The notes below the pieces were generated by a model. That model was not told where the DNA came from, did no database searches, and was given only the letters and a program-made list of their open reading frames with translations. A DNA stretch of 64,000 nucleotides from NCBI GenBank assembly GCA_903931945.1, contig CAIZEI010000066.1:1-64000 (forward strand), read 5' to 3'. Position numbers and translations under genes: made by a program. Below are positions 35,157-45,233 of the stretch, one piece after another (position 1 is the first letter of the stretch; every line of letters begins with the position of its first letter). The stretch comes from an uncultured Hyphomicrobiales bacterium (GTDB taxonomy: Bacteria; Pseudomonadota; Alphaproteobacteria; Rhizobiales; Beijerinckiaceae).

Positions 35157-38100
35157 CTGGCATTTCTGACCCTTTCATCCGCAGGCCGATCGGCACATCG
35201 CTGCTGTCGGCAGGATTGTTCATCCTCGGGGTCGTCGCCTATTTCGCATTGCCGGTCGCGAGCGTCCCCAATGTCGAGTTTCCCGCCGTCGTGGTTTCAG
35301 CGAGCCGTCCCGGCGCCGATCCCGCAACCATGGCGGCAAGCGTCGCTGCGCCATTGGAACGCGCGCTTGGCGCAATATCCGGGGTCAATGAAATCACCTC
35401 GACGAGTTCGCTTGGGAGCTCGCGCATCATTCTGATATTCGATCTCAACCGCAAAATCGATTCGGCGGCGCGCGATGTGCAGGCGGCTCTGAACGCTGCG
35501 GCGACTGATTTGCCGGGCGATCTGCCGAGCTTGCCGGTGTTCAAGAAGGCCAATCCAACGGCGCAACCGGTTTTGATCCTTGCATTGACCTCCGACACCC
35601 TGCCTCCCGATCAAATCTACGATGTCGCCGACACTTTGATTGCGCAACGCATCTCGCAGGTGAATGGCGTTGCGCAGGTCACGATCAATGGCGCGGAACA
35701 GCCGGCGATCCGCGTCACGATCGATCCAGCGCGACTTGGCGCCCTGGGGCTTGGCGCCGACGATTTCCGCACCGCCATCATCAACGCCAATACCTATTCG
35801 CAGCTTGGCTCCTTCGATGGCGAGCGCACAACCGAGACTATCGAAACCAGCGGGCAGTTGCGCACATTGGCCGATTACGAAAACATTATCGTGCGCAGCA
35901 AGAACGGGGCGACCACGCGCGTCGGCGACATCGCCACGGTCTCGCGTGGCGTGCGCAATGCCCGCGCCGCCGGCTGGTATGCCGGGAAGCCCGCCGTGCT
36001 GGTTCAGGTGACGAAAAGCCCGGACGCCAATGTCATTGAGACTGTCGATGGCGTGCGGGCGATATTGCCGGACATCCAGCGCCTGACGCCTGCGGGCATC
36101 GAATTTAATGTCATGTCCGACCGCACGATCACCATCCGCGCCTCGGTGAACGATCTGCAGCGTTCGCTGGCTGTCTCCATCGCGCTGGTGATGATGGTTG
36201 TATTTGTATTCCTGCGCCGCGCGGCGCCGGTGATGGCTGCGGGCGTGACTGTGCCGCTTTCCCTTGCAGGCGCTTTCATTTGCATGTGGGCGGCGCATTT
36301 CACAATCGACAATCTGTCGCTCATGGCGATCATCGTATCTGTGGGTTTTGTTGTCGATGACGCCATTGTGATGATCGAGAACGCGCATCGCAACATGGAT
36401 GCGGGCCTGTCGCCCTTTGAAGCGGCGCTCGCCGGGGCCCGCCAGATCGGCTTTACGGTTGTGTCGATCAGCCTGTCCCTGATCGCGGCGTTTGTGCCGC
36501 TGCTGTTCATGCCGGGCGTGCCTGGACGCATGTTCCGCTCATTTTCGGTGACGCTGGTTTTCGCGATCGTCGTGTCCGCAATGGTGTCGCTCTCGGTGAC
36601 GCCCATGATCTGCGCACGGTTCATGAAAGCCGAGGTCAAGGGCGGCGAATCCTGGTTCGACCGGCTGGTGGAGGGCGCTCTCGGGCGGCTCCGCAGCGCC
36701 TATCTGGGGTCCCTCGACAATTTTCTCAGATGGCCCCGCTATGTGTCGATCCTGATCGTTCTGTTCACGGCAAGCGCGACAAGCGCACTCTGGTATTCCG
36801 CGCCGAAAGGTTTCTTTCCGCAGGACGATACCGGTTTGCTGAACGGCTGGACGGATGCCGCGCCCGATATTTCCTATCCAGCGATGGTGGAACTGCAAAA
36901 GGCGGCCACCGATATTGTCAATTCGGACCCTGCGGTGCAGTCCACGGCCTCGTTCGTTGGCGGCGGCTCTTCGATCAACAACGGACAATTGTTCATAGCG
37001 CTCAAGCCCGGCTCCAAATCGGTCGCCGTCATTGCGCGATTGCGCGCGCGGCTCGCAAAGCTGCCTGGGTTCAATGTCTATCTCATACCGGTGCAGGACA
37101 TTCGCGTCGGCGGCCGTCAGGGGCGATCCAATCTGCAATTCACCTTGTGGGGTTCGGATGCAAAAGAGCTCGAAGACTGGAGCCACAGGACGCTTGACAC
37201 ATTGAAACTTCAACCGGAACTTGTCGATGCCGCAACCGACCGGATGCGCGAGGGGTTACAGGCGAATGTGATTATTGACCGCGCCGCCGCCGCGCGCTTC
37301 GGAGTTTCGGTGACCGCTATCGACAATGTGATTTCCGACGCCTACAGCCAGCGGCAGATTTCGACGATCTACGGCGATCGCAATCAGTACAAGGTTGTGC
37401 TAGAAGTCTCACCGTCGCGCCAGCGCGATCCCAATGATCTCTCGGGATTGTTTGTTCCCGGCGCCAACGGAACGCAAATCCCGCTGTCAACGGTGGCGAG
37501 AATTGAACGCGGCATTGCGCCGCTATCGATCAACCACACCGGCCAGTTCGCTTCGATCACGCTGACCTATAGCGCAGCGCCAGGAACCGCCGATGACGAC
37601 GCAAATGCCGCCGTGCAGCGCGCTGTGGGCGAATTGCACCTGCCCGAAACAGTCCATGCGGACTTTTCCGGCGACGCAAAAGCCATCCGCGACAGCGTCA
37701 ACAGCCAGTTCCTGCTGCTGGGCGCAGCGTTGCTGGCGGTCTACATCATTCTGGGCATTCTCTATGAAAGCCTCATCCATCCCCTGACGATTATCTCAAC
37801 ATTGCCTTCGGCGGGGCTGGGCGCCTTTCTGGCCCTGATGATGGTGGGAATGGATTTCACGCTGGTCGCCTTCATCGGCGTTATCATGTTGATCGGCATT
37901 GTGAAAAAGAATGGCATCATGCTGGTTGATTTTGCAATTGCCGCCGAGCGCGGGCGCGGTCTTGAGCCGCGCCAGGCCATTCTGGAGGCGTGCCGCGAGC
38001 GTTTTCGCCCTATTCTGATGACAACGCTGGCGGCCATGTGCGGCGCCATTCCCCTCATTATCGCCACCGGCGCGGGCGCCGAATTGCGCCGTCCGCTCGG

Positions 38101-38269
38101 CGTCACAATCGTCGGCGGCTTGATGCTGTCGCAATTGCTGACGCTTTATACGACGCCAGTGATCTATCTGATGATGAGCCGCTTCCAGACGCGCAAGCAA
38201 CCGAGCCGGTTGCAGAAAATCGGCCTCGCGGCAATAGCTATCCCCGATATAAGGGTTGCCGGCGGTTGA
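35153..38269 (+). CDS. mdtC: RND multidrug pump subunit, MdtC-like
   Basis: 1038 residues. It matches MdtC in blocks such as STSSLGSSRIILIFDLNRKI and FKKANPTAQPVLILALTSD, and has the TM4 acids in GFVVDDAIVMIENAH. It begins FIRRPIGTSLLSAG. It partners the MdtB-like subunit. The outer-membrane channel (TolC type) is not in the window. The candidate promoter of the next efflux operon overlaps its stop codon. Confidence 0.9.
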   Translation: MTGISDPFIRRPIGTSLLSAGLFILGVVAYFALPVASVPNVEFPAVVVSASRPGADPATMAASVAAPLERALGAISGVNEITSTSSLGSSRIILIFDLNRKIDSAARDVQAALNAAATDLPGDLPSLPVFKKANPTAQPVLILALTSDTLPPDQIYDVADTLIAQRISQVNGVAQVTINGAEQPAIRVTIDPARLGALGLGADDFRTAIINANTYSQLGSFDGERTTETIETSGQLRTLADYENIIVRSKNGATTRVGDIATVSRGVRNARAAGWYAGKPAVLVQVTKSPDANVIETVDGVRAILPDIQRLTPAGIEFNVMSDRTITIRASVNDLQRSLAVSIALVMMVVFVFLRRAAPVMAAGVTVPLSLAGAFICMWAAHFTIDNLSLMAIIVSVGFVVDDAIVMIENAHRNMDAGLSPFEAALAGARQIGFTVVSISLSLIAAFVPLLFMPGVPGRMFRSFSVTLVFAIVVSAMVSLSVTPMICARFMKAEVKGGESWFDRLVEGALGRLRSAYLGSLDNFLRWPRYVSILIVLFTASATSALWYSAPKGFFPQDDTGLLNGWTDAAPDISYPAMVELQKAATDIVNSDPAVQSTASFVGGGSSINNGQLFIALKPGSKSVAVIARLRARLAKLPGFNVYLIPVQDIRVGGRQGRSNLQFTLWGSDAKELEDWSHRTLDTLKLQPELVDAATDRMREGLQANVIIDRAAAARFGVSVTAIDNVISDAYSQRQISTIYGDRNQYKVVLEVSPSRQRDPNDLSGLFVPGANGTQIPLSTVARIERGIAPLSINHTGQFASITLTYSAAPGTADDDANAAVQRAVGELHLPETVHADFSGDAKAIRDSVNSQFLLLGAALLAVYIILGILYESLIHPLTIISTLPSAGLGAFLALMMVGMDFTLVAFIGVIMLIGIVKKNGIMLVDFAIAAERGRGLEPRQAILEACRERFRPILMTTLAAMCGAIPLIIATGAGAELRRPLGVTIVGGLMLSQLLTLYTTPVIYLMMSRFQTRKQPSRLQKIGLAAIAIPDIRVAGG

Positions 38270-38293
38270 CCGGAGTCTGACAGGCGCTATACT
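38266..38293 (+). promoter_or_regulatory. Candidate sigma-70 promoter of the second efflux operon
   Basis: TTGACC and TATACT with a 16-bp spacer, the best such match I saw in the window. The -35 element overlaps the mdtC-like stop codon, and the start codon of the next adaptor is 111 bp downstream. It suggests the second pump is separately controlled. Confidence 0.5.
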
Positions 38294-38404
38294 CGTTTAC
38301 ATATATACAATCGGAGGCGCCGGTTGACCGCATGTTTGTGCGGGCTTTCGTCGTGCGTCCATATCGCGTATGTGGCGACCCTACCCCCTGCTTCCCGGTG
38401 AGAC

Positions 38405-39715
38405 ATGCGACGCCTTTTTGTCTTTTTGCTGATACTCCTGCTCGCTGCGGCTCTGGCCTGGAAGGCAGGGTTTGCGCCTCTGCCAGCGGTCTACGCTCTT
38501 GGCGGGCTGACGCTTGTCGTCGGCGTCCTGGCGGCGACAAGTCTTTTGCCGCGCGGCGGTCGAAGAGCCTTGGGGCTATTGTATGTCGTCGCGCTGTTTG
38601 CCGCGATCATTGGCGGGTTGAGCTATTTCCAGTTTCTGTTCAAGCCCGCGATGATCAAGGATATTATTTCAAAATCGCCACAACCCACGCAGACCGTCGC
38701 CGTAGGGCAGGCGCGTATGGAACGATGGGAGCCCAAACTTTCCGCCATCGGAACGTTGCGCGCGGTCGCCGGCGGCGACATAGCCCCCCAGGTCGGCGGC
38801 GTGATTACGGTGCTGAATTTCGATCGCGGTCAGGATGTCGAGAAAGGCGCGCTGCTGGCGCAAATCGACGATTCGGTTGAGCAGGCCGATTTGCGCGCCA
38901 ATGTCGCGACGCTCAAAAACGCCGATGTCAATCTTGACCGACAAAAAGGCCTGATTGCCGGTGGCAATACGCCACGCTCGACACTCGATCAGGCTCAGGC
39001 GACACGCGACACTGCGGCAGCGGCAGTTGAACGCAGCAAGGCGCTGATAGCGCAAAAGTCCCTGACCGCGCCCTATTCCGGGCGCATCGGCATCCGCAAG
39101 GGCGATATCGGTCAATATGTCTCGCCGGGCATGAGTATTGCCAATTTGCAGCAACTCGACCCGATCTTCGTCGACTTTTCGGTTCCTGAGCAAAGCATCG
39201 CGGCGATGAAATTAGGCGCGGCGCTTTCGTTCAGCGTCGACGCCTTTCCCGGCAAGACTTTCACCGGCGTCATTCGTGCGATTGATGCGCGTGTGGACGC
39301 CACGACGCGCAACGTCCAGATTCGTGGCGAGGCGCCAAATCCCGACCGGACCCTGCTGCCCGGTATGTTCGCCAATGTCGATATAGTATCGGGCGCGGCG
39401 GTCGACCTGGTGACAATCCCCCGCACAGGCGTCAGCTTCTCGCTATATGGCGACACGGTTTTTGTCGCCAAACCCGAGGCTTCGGATGCGGGCGCGGCGC
39501 CGGCCGCGGTTGCAGATGGCCAGATCATGGTTCTTGACCGGCGGCTCGCAAAGGTCGGCGAGGCCCGCGAAGACCGCGTCGCCATTCTGGATGGGGTCGC
39601 CGCCGGAGAGTGGGTTGTGACCGAAGGACAGCTGAAACTGGCGCCGGGCATGCGTGTGCGTGTGGATAACTCGACGGCCCTGCCCGCAGCGCTTTCGCCA
39701 CGACCCAAGGAATAG
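38405..39715 (+). CDS. RND efflux periplasmic adaptor with three N-terminal hydrophobic segments
   Basis: 436 residues, membrane-fusion family. The lipoyl halves are DIAPQVGGVITVLNFDRGQD and LTAPYSGRIGIRKGDIGQYV. The N-terminus is odd: three hydrophobic stretches (LFVFLLILLLAAALAW, VYALGGLTLVVGVLAAT and LYVVALFAAIIGGLSYFQF) precede the adaptor domain, where one anchor is usual. The pump gene follows after 8 bp. GGTGAG precedes the ATG. Confidence 0.88.
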   Translation: MRRLFVFLLILLLAAALAWKAGFAPLPAVYALGGLTLVVGVLAATSLLPRGGRRALGLLYVVALFAAIIGGLSYFQFLFKPAMIKDIISKSPQPTQTVAVGQARMERWEPKLSAIGTLRAVAGGDIAPQVGGVITVLNFDRGQDVEKGALLAQIDDSVEQADLRANVATLKNADVNLDRQKGLIAGGNTPRSTLDQAQATRDTAAAAVERSKALIAQKSLTAPYSGRIGIRKGDIGQYVSPGMSIANLQQLDPIFVDFSVPEQSIAAMKLGAALSFSVDAFPGKTFTGVIRAIDARVDATTRNVQIRGEAPNPDRTLLPGMFANVDIVSGAAVDLVTIPRTGVSFSLYGDTVFVAKPEASDAGAAPAAVADGQIMVLDRRLAKVGEAREDRVAILDGVAAGEWVVTEGQLKLAPGMRVRVDNSTALPAALSPRPKE

Positions 39716-39723
39716 AGTTCGCC

Positions 39724-42700
39724 ATGGCGTCCTTCACCGATCTGTTTATCCGACGTCCGGTCCTGGCGACAGTCGTCAGCCTGCTGATCCTGCTGGTTGG
39801 TCTCGCTGCGGGTTTTCGATTGCAAATCCGGCAATACCCGGAATTGTCGCAAACGACGATCACGATCACGACCGCCTATCCCGGCGCCAATGCGGATCTG
39901 ATCAAGGGCTTTATTACAACGCCCATCGAACAGGCCGTCGCCAGCGCCGAAGGCGTCGACACCATCGTGTCGAGCTCGCAGCAAAATGTTTCGCTCGTCA
40001 CGCTGAACATCAGGCTCAATTCCAATCCTGACCGCGCGATGACGGACGTGCTGTCGAAAATCAATCAGGTCAAAAGCGTGCTGCCGCGCGATGCGCAGGA
40101 CCCCGTCGTCGTCAAAAAGACAGGGCAGGGCTTTGCGCTGATGTATCTGTCGTTCAATTCGGCGACCATGACGCCATCGCAGATCACCGACTATATGTCG
40201 CGCGTCATCCAGCCCGGCCTGCAAACGATCGATGGCGTCGGCGATGCGCAAATCCTGGGTGGCCAGACGTTTGCCATGCGCGTGTGGCTGGATCCCGAGC
40301 GCATGGCGGCGCGCGGCGTAACGCCCAACGACGTCCGCAACGCCCTTACGAAAAACAATTTCACGTCGGCTGCGGGTCAGATCAAGGGCGACTGGGTGCA
40401 GACCAGCATCAATGCGCTGACCTCGCTCGACAGCGCGCAGGCGTTTGCACAGCTTGTTGTTTCCGCGCGCGGCGACGCGCTCGTTCGGATCGGCGATATC
40501 GCCAAAGTGGAGCTTGGCCCGGAAAGCGTCGATTCCTCGGCGGTTTTCGACGGACTGAAGGCCGTTTTCATCGGCATTTACGCGACGCCGACCGCCAATC
40601 CGCTCGACATGATCGACAATGTCAAAAAGGCCTATCCGAGCCTGAAAGCCAATCTGCCGCCCGGCCTGCAAAGCGCCATCGCCTATGACGCGACGGAGGT
40701 CATTCGCGCGTCAATCTGGGAAGTCGCCAAGACTCTCGGCGAAGCCGCGTTGATTGTGATCATTGTCATCTTCCTGTTCCTGGGCGATGTCCGCTCAACG
40801 CTGATTCCCATCGTTACCATTCCGCTTTCGCTTGTTGGCGTGATGATCATGCTGATGGCGCTGGGTTATTCGATCAATCTGCTGACGCTGCTGGCGCTTG
40901 TGCTGGCGATCGGCCTGGTGGTCGATGACGCTATCGTGGTTGTCGAGAATATTTACCGGCATATCGAGGAAGGCCTGACGCCATTCGAGGCGGCGCTCAA
41001 GGGCGCGCGCGAAATCGCCATGCCTGTGATATCCATGACCATCACGCTTGCGGCGGTTTATGCGCCGATCGGCTTTGTGTCGGGCGTCACCGGCGCGCTG
41101 TTCCGTGAATTTGCATTTACCCTCGCAGGCTCGGTCTTCGTTTCGGGGGTCATCGCGCTCACATTGTCGCCGATGATGTGCTCGAAATTGTTGCGACCGC
41201 ATGGCGGCGATGGCAAAGGCGGCTTTTCCGGCTTTCTTGACAGGCTGTTTGAACGGCTGCGTCTGGGTTACGAAAGCCGGTTGCACAAGACGCTGAATTT
41301 CCGCGCCATGACAGTCCTTGTTCTGTTTGGCATTCTTGGTTTGACCGGTGTCATTTATCTCTCGACCCAGCGAGAACTGGCGCCCGAGGAAGATCAGGGA
41401 TTCGTCATTGCCATTCTCAAGGCGCCGCAATACGCCAATCTGGATTATCTTGAGCAGACGACGGATGAATTCAACAAAAAGCTGCAAGCGATTCCAGAGC
41501 TTGCGCATTCTTTTGCTATCAATGGCGTCAATGGCCCGCAACAGGCGTTTGCGGGGCTTATTCTGAAACCCTGGGGCGACCGCAAAGGCACGCAAAAGCA
41601 GGTGCTGCAAGCCCTGCAGCCGATGGTGCTGTCGCTGCCGGGCGTTTCCACCTTTGTTATTCCACCGCCTGCGCTGCCCGGCTCCACAGGCGGCGCGCCC
41701 GTGCAATTTATCATTCGCACCACGGGCGATTACCGGCAGCTTGCGCAGGTGCTCTCTGACATTCAGGACGATGCGCGCAAGAGCGGCCTGTTCATCTTTA
41801 CCGACGCCGATCTGAAATTTGATACGCCGCAATTCGAGATGAAAATCGACGCCGCCAAGGCCAGCAGCCTTGGCGTTTCGATGCAGGATGTTGGCGAGGC
41901 GCTGGCGACTTTGCTCGGCGGCAACTATGTCAACCGCTTCAGCCTCGCCGGCCGCAGTTATAAAGTCATTCCGCAGGCGCCGCGCGATTTCCGCCTGACG
42001 CCGGACTGGCTGACCCGCTATCAGATCCGCACCGCCAGCGGCGTGCTGATTCCGCTTTCGACGATCGCATCAGTCTCGCAATCTGTGCAGCCCAATGCTC
42101 TCAACAGCTTCCAGCAGTTGAATGCGGCGACGCTTTCGGCGGTGCCCTTTCCAGGCCACACGATTGGCGAAACAGTTGACTTTCTGAAGGATGAAGCCGC
42201 ACAGAAGTTCCCCGAAGGCTACACTTTTGACTGGCAGGGCGATGCGCGGCAATTCGTGCAGGAGGGCAATAATCTCGCTGTCACATTCCTGTTCGCGCTG
42301 ATCGTTATCTTTCTCGTTCTTGCGGCGCAATTTGAAAGCTTCCGCGATCCGCTGATCATCCTGATCGCGCTGCCGACCTCGATGTTCGGCGCCATGCTGC
42401 CGATGCTGATCGCCTCCTTCATGCCGCCGGGCGTCGGCGGGCCTTTTGCCGGACTGACGATGAATATTTATTCGCAGATCGGCCTCGTGACGCTGATCGG
42501 GCTGATTTCGAAGCACGGCATTCTGATGGTCGAATTCGCCAACAAGACGCAGGAGGAGAGCGGCATGTCGCGCCGCGCAGCGATCGAGCACGCCGCCGGG
42601 GTTCGTCTGCGACCGATTCTGATGACGACAGCGGCCATGGTTGTTGGCATGTTTCCGCTGATTGCGGCGGATGGGGCCGGCGCCCGCAGCCGCATCGCCA

Positions 42701-42855
42701 TTGGCATGGTGATCGCTTTTGGTATGGGCGTCGGCACGCTGTTTACGCTGTTTGTGACACCGGCCGTCTACACGTTGCTGGCGCGCGAGCGCAATGCGGG
42801 GGCGGTCAGGCCGGCTGCTGCGCACGCGGGCGAGCTGGAGCGGGCGGCGGAGTAG
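39724..42855 (+). CDS. RND multidrug pump, MexF/MexW-like
   Basis: 1043 residues. It starts FTDLFIRRPVLATVVSLLIL and carries the TM4 acids in GLVVDDAIVVVENIYRH. Blocks such as MALGYSINLLTLLALVLAIG and ELAPEEDQGFVIAILKAPQY are typical of the HAE1 group of MexF/MexW type. With its adaptor it forms a two-gene operon separate from mdtABC. No outer-membrane channel gene and no TetR-like regulator are adjacent. Confidence 0.92.
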   Translation: MASFTDLFIRRPVLATVVSLLILLVGLAAGFRLQIRQYPELSQTTITITTAYPGANADLIKGFITTPIEQAVASAEGVDTIVSSSQQNVSLVTLNIRLNSNPDRAMTDVLSKINQVKSVLPRDAQDPVVVKKTGQGFALMYLSFNSATMTPSQITDYMSRVIQPGLQTIDGVGDAQILGGQTFAMRVWLDPERMAARGVTPNDVRNALTKNNFTSAAGQIKGDWVQTSINALTSLDSAQAFAQLVVSARGDALVRIGDIAKVELGPESVDSSAVFDGLKAVFIGIYATPTANPLDMIDNVKKAYPSLKANLPPGLQSAIAYDATEVIRASIWEVAKTLGEAALIVIIVIFLFLGDVRSTLIPIVTIPLSLVGVMIMLMALGYSINLLTLLALVLAIGLVVDDAIVVVENIYRHIEEGLTPFEAALKGAREIAMPVISMTITLAAVYAPIGFVSGVTGALFREFAFTLAGSVFVSGVIALTLSPMMCSKLLRPHGGDGKGGFSGFLDRLFERLRLGYESRLHKTLNFRAMTVLVLFGILGLTGVIYLSTQRELAPEEDQGFVIAILKAPQYANLDYLEQTTDEFNKKLQAIPELAHSFAINGVNGPQQAFAGLILKPWGDRKGTQKQVLQALQPMVLSLPGVSTFVIPPPALPGSTGGAPVQFIIRTTGDYRQLAQVLSDIQDDARKSGLFIFTDADLKFDTPQFEMKIDAAKASSLGVSMQDVGEALATLLGGNYVNRFSLAGRSYKVIPQAPRDFRLTPDWLTRYQIRTASGVLIPLSTIASVSQSVQPNALNSFQQLNAATLSAVPFPGHTIGETVDFLKDEAAQKFPEGYTFDWQGDARQFVQEGNNLAVTFLFALIVIFLVLAAQFESFRDPLIILIALPTSMFGAMLPMLIASFMPPGVGGPFAGLTMNIYSQIGLVTLIGLISKHGILMVEFANKTQEESGMSRRAAIEHAAGVRLRPILMTTAAMVVGMFPLIAADGAGARSRIAIGMVIAFGMGVGTLFTLFVTPAVYTLLARERNAGAVRPAAAHAGELERAAE

Positions 42856-42858
42856 CGC

Positions 42859-43449
42859 TCATTCCTCCTCAAGCGCGCCGGCATAGGCTACAGCAAGGGA
42901 AAATCGCAACTCGACCGGCGGAAACTCAGCGCTGGCTTCCGGGCCGTTCAAATCTTCGACAGCCCAGCCCTGCGGCGTGCGCAACCACATCTGACCGCGC
43001 ATTTCGTCTTGCGACAGCAGCAGTATTTGCTGGATGGAAGGCACGCTCTGATATTCGAACAGCTTTCTGTTCTGGTCGAGCCAATAGGTTCCTTTCGACA
43101 GAACCTCAATGACCGCAACCGGATTGGCCAGATGCGACGCTTTCCGGTCGAAGGGGCCGCAGTCGATGGAAACATCGGGGTAGCGGATGTTGCCTTTGGG
43201 AATGCGAACCTTGCCGTCGGCGGCGTAGGCCCGGCATGATTTATCGCGCAGACCCGTTGCGCAGGCGGCATGAACGTTGCTCACAATCATATTGTGACCG
43301 TTGCTGGCGTCGGTCATCATCTTCGTTCCGTCCCAGGAGGCGAACTTGAGCTGCGGGAATCCGTCGACAAATTCGTAGCGCTCGTCCTGCGTCTGGTGCC
43401 ACAGTTCGAATTCTTCGGCAGTCATTTGTTGGGCAACGGCGGCGTTGGA
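42859..43449 (-). CDS. Uma2-family (DUF820) restriction-endonuclease-fold protein
   Basis: 196 residues. The family core is visible: MTAEEFELWHQTQDERYEFV, then IRYPDVSIDCGP and AVIEVLSKGTYWLD (the D-x(n)-E-x-L pattern of the nuclease fold). The family is common and its role is unclear. A longer frame runs back over the divergent prfC start; I chose a TTG at 43449 with GAGG five bases upstream, giving the usual length; the ATG at 43425 is the alternative. It converges with the second efflux operon with only 3 bp between stops. Confidence 0.75.
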   Translation of the reverse strand, partial: SNAAVAQQMTAEEFELWHQTQDERYEFVDGFPQLKFASWDGTKMMTDASNGHNMIVSNVHAACATGLRDKSCRAYAADGKVRIPKGNIRYPDVSIDCGPFDRKASHLANPVAVIEVLSKGTYWLDQNRKLFEYQSVPSIQQILLLSQDEMRGQMWLRTPQGWAVEDLNGPEASAEFPPVELRFSLAVAYAGALEEE

Positions 43450-43564
43450 CAAGGCAACCTCATGACCCGCTTTATAGCACGTAGCGGTCAATTCTTGAAG
43501 GCGGTCGGGAACCAGCGCCAATTTTTCATTGACTTGCCCCGGTCTCATCCGCCAAAGCCCTGCC

Positions 43565-45148
43565 ATGACCCAGTCCATCATCGATCCCGTCGCACGTCGG
43601 CGGACGTTCGCCATCATCTCGCATCCCGATGCGGGCAAGACCACGCTGACTGAAAAGCTGCTGCTGTTCGGCGGGGCGATCCAGCTTGCCGGCGAAGTCC
43701 GCGCCAAGGGTAACCGTCGCCAGACGCGTTCAGACTGGATGGGCATCGAACGCGACCGCGGCATTTCGGTCGTCACCTCGGTGATGACTTTTGAATATGG
43801 AGATTGCGTTTTCAATCTGCTCGATACGCCCGGCCACGAAGACTTTTCCGAAGACACCTATCGCACGCTGACGGCGGTCGATTCAGCCGTCATGGTGATC
43901 GATGCGGCCAAGGGCATCGAGGCGCGCACGCGCAAATTGTTCGAGGTCTGTCGCCTGCGGGACATCCCCATCGTCACGTTCATCAACAAGATGGATCGGG
44001 AAACGCGCGACCCCTTCGATCTGCTGGACGAGATCGAAAAGACTCTGGCGCTTGAATGCTCGCCGTTGACCTGGCCCATCGGGCGGGGCCGCGATTTTGC
44101 CGGCGTCTACGATATTGCCGCCAGCGCCATTCGACGTATCGATGTCGATGGCCTTGAAAAGGTCAATGGGCCCGAAGACCCCCGCATTGCCGACATGCTG
44201 CCCGAATATGACCGCGCCGCCTTCCGCGAGGAGTTGTCGCTGGCGGTTGAGGGTTGCAAACCCTTCGACAAGGCCGCTTTCCTTGAAGGCCACATGACCC
44301 CGGTGTTTTTTGGCAGCGCGCTGCGAACGTTCGGCGTGCAGGACCTGATCGACGGTCTTGCGGCTTTCGCGCCGCCGCCGCGCGGACAGGAATCGGCAAG
44401 CCGGCATGTCGATCCCCGCGAAGCCAGGATGAGCGGCTTCGTTTTCAAGATTCAGGCGAATATGGACCCCAATCATCGCGATCGCATCGCCTTCATGCGG
44501 GTCTGTTCGGGCAAATTATCGCGCGGCATGAAGGTGAAGCTCAGTCGCACCGGCAAGACCATGGCGCTGAACGCGCCACAATTCTTCTTCGCGCAGGACC
44601 GTCAGCTTGCAGAGGAGGCCTTTGCCGGGGATGTCGTGGGCATCCCAAATCATGGCACGCTGCGCATCGGCGACACGCTCACCGAGGGTGAGGATATTGT
44701 GTTCCGGGGCGTGCCGAGCTTTGCGCCTGAAATCCTGCGCGGCGTCCGGCTCGGCGACGCGATGAAAGCAAAAAAGCTGAAAGATGCGCTCCAGCAGATG
44801 GCTGAGGAGGGCGTGGTGCAGGTGTTTTCCCCCAATGATGGCGCGCCGGCCATTGTTGGCGTCGTCGGCGCCCTGCAGCTGGACGTGCTGGTGGAACGCC
44901 TCAGGGTCGAATATGGCCTGCCCGTCAGCTTCGAACAAAGCCGGTTCGAACTGGCGCGCTGGGTGTCGGCGGAAAACCCTGTGGAGCTTGAGAAATTTGT
45001 GCGCGCCTTTCCCTCATCGGTGGCGTTGGACCTTGATGGCGCGCCGGTATTCCTGGCGGGTTCCGCCTGGGCGCTGCGCTATGAGCAGGAGAAATGGCCC
45101 GCGATTTCATTTGCCGACGTGAAGGATTATCAGAAGGCGGCGGCTTAA
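43565..45148 (+). CDS. prfC: Peptide chain release factor 3
   Basis: A translational GTPase that recycles RF1 and RF2 after termination. 527 residues, family length. G motifs are present: SHPDAGKTTLTEKLLLFGGA, LLDTPGHEDFSEDTYRTL and FINKMDRETRDP, and the RF3 C-terminal domain. An ATG 12 codons earlier is in frame, but the chosen start (MTQSIIDPVARRRTFAIISH) fits the family. It is transcribed away from the Uma2 gene. Confidence 0.96.
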   Translation: MTQSIIDPVARRRTFAIISHPDAGKTTLTEKLLLFGGAIQLAGEVRAKGNRRQTRSDWMGIERDRGISVVTSVMTFEYGDCVFNLLDTPGHEDFSEDTYRTLTAVDSAVMVIDAAKGIEARTRKLFEVCRLRDIPIVTFINKMDRETRDPFDLLDEIEKTLALECSPLTWPIGRGRDFAGVYDIAASAIRRIDVDGLEKVNGPEDPRIADMLPEYDRAAFREELSLAVEGCKPFDKAAFLEGHMTPVFFGSALRTFGVQDLIDGLAAFAPPPRGQESASRHVDPREARMSGFVFKIQANMDPNHRDRIAFMRVCSGKLSRGMKVKLSRTGKTMALNAPQFFFAQDRQLAEEAFAGDVVGIPNHGTLRIGDTLTEGEDIVFRGVPSFAPEILRGVRLGDAMKAKKLKDALQQMAEEGVVQVFSPNDGAPAIVGVVGALQLDVLVERLRVEYGLPVSFEQSRFELARWVSAENPVELEKFVRAFPSSVALDLDGAPVFLAGSAWALRYEQEKWPAISFADVKDYQKAAA

Positions 45149-45153
45149 CCCCG

Positions 45154-45183
45154 TTACCCAATCGCAATAATTTTTGCTATAAA
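45154..45183 (+). promoter_or_regulatory. Candidate promoter of manC
   Basis: TTACCC and TATAAA with an 18-bp spacer in an AT-rich stretch after the prfC stop, about 50 bp before the manC start. It is a motif match only. Confidence 0.35.
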
Positions 45184-45233
45184 ACACATCTTGACGGCCT
45201 GCATCCTGCGGCGTCTTTTTCGTTGGAAGACCC

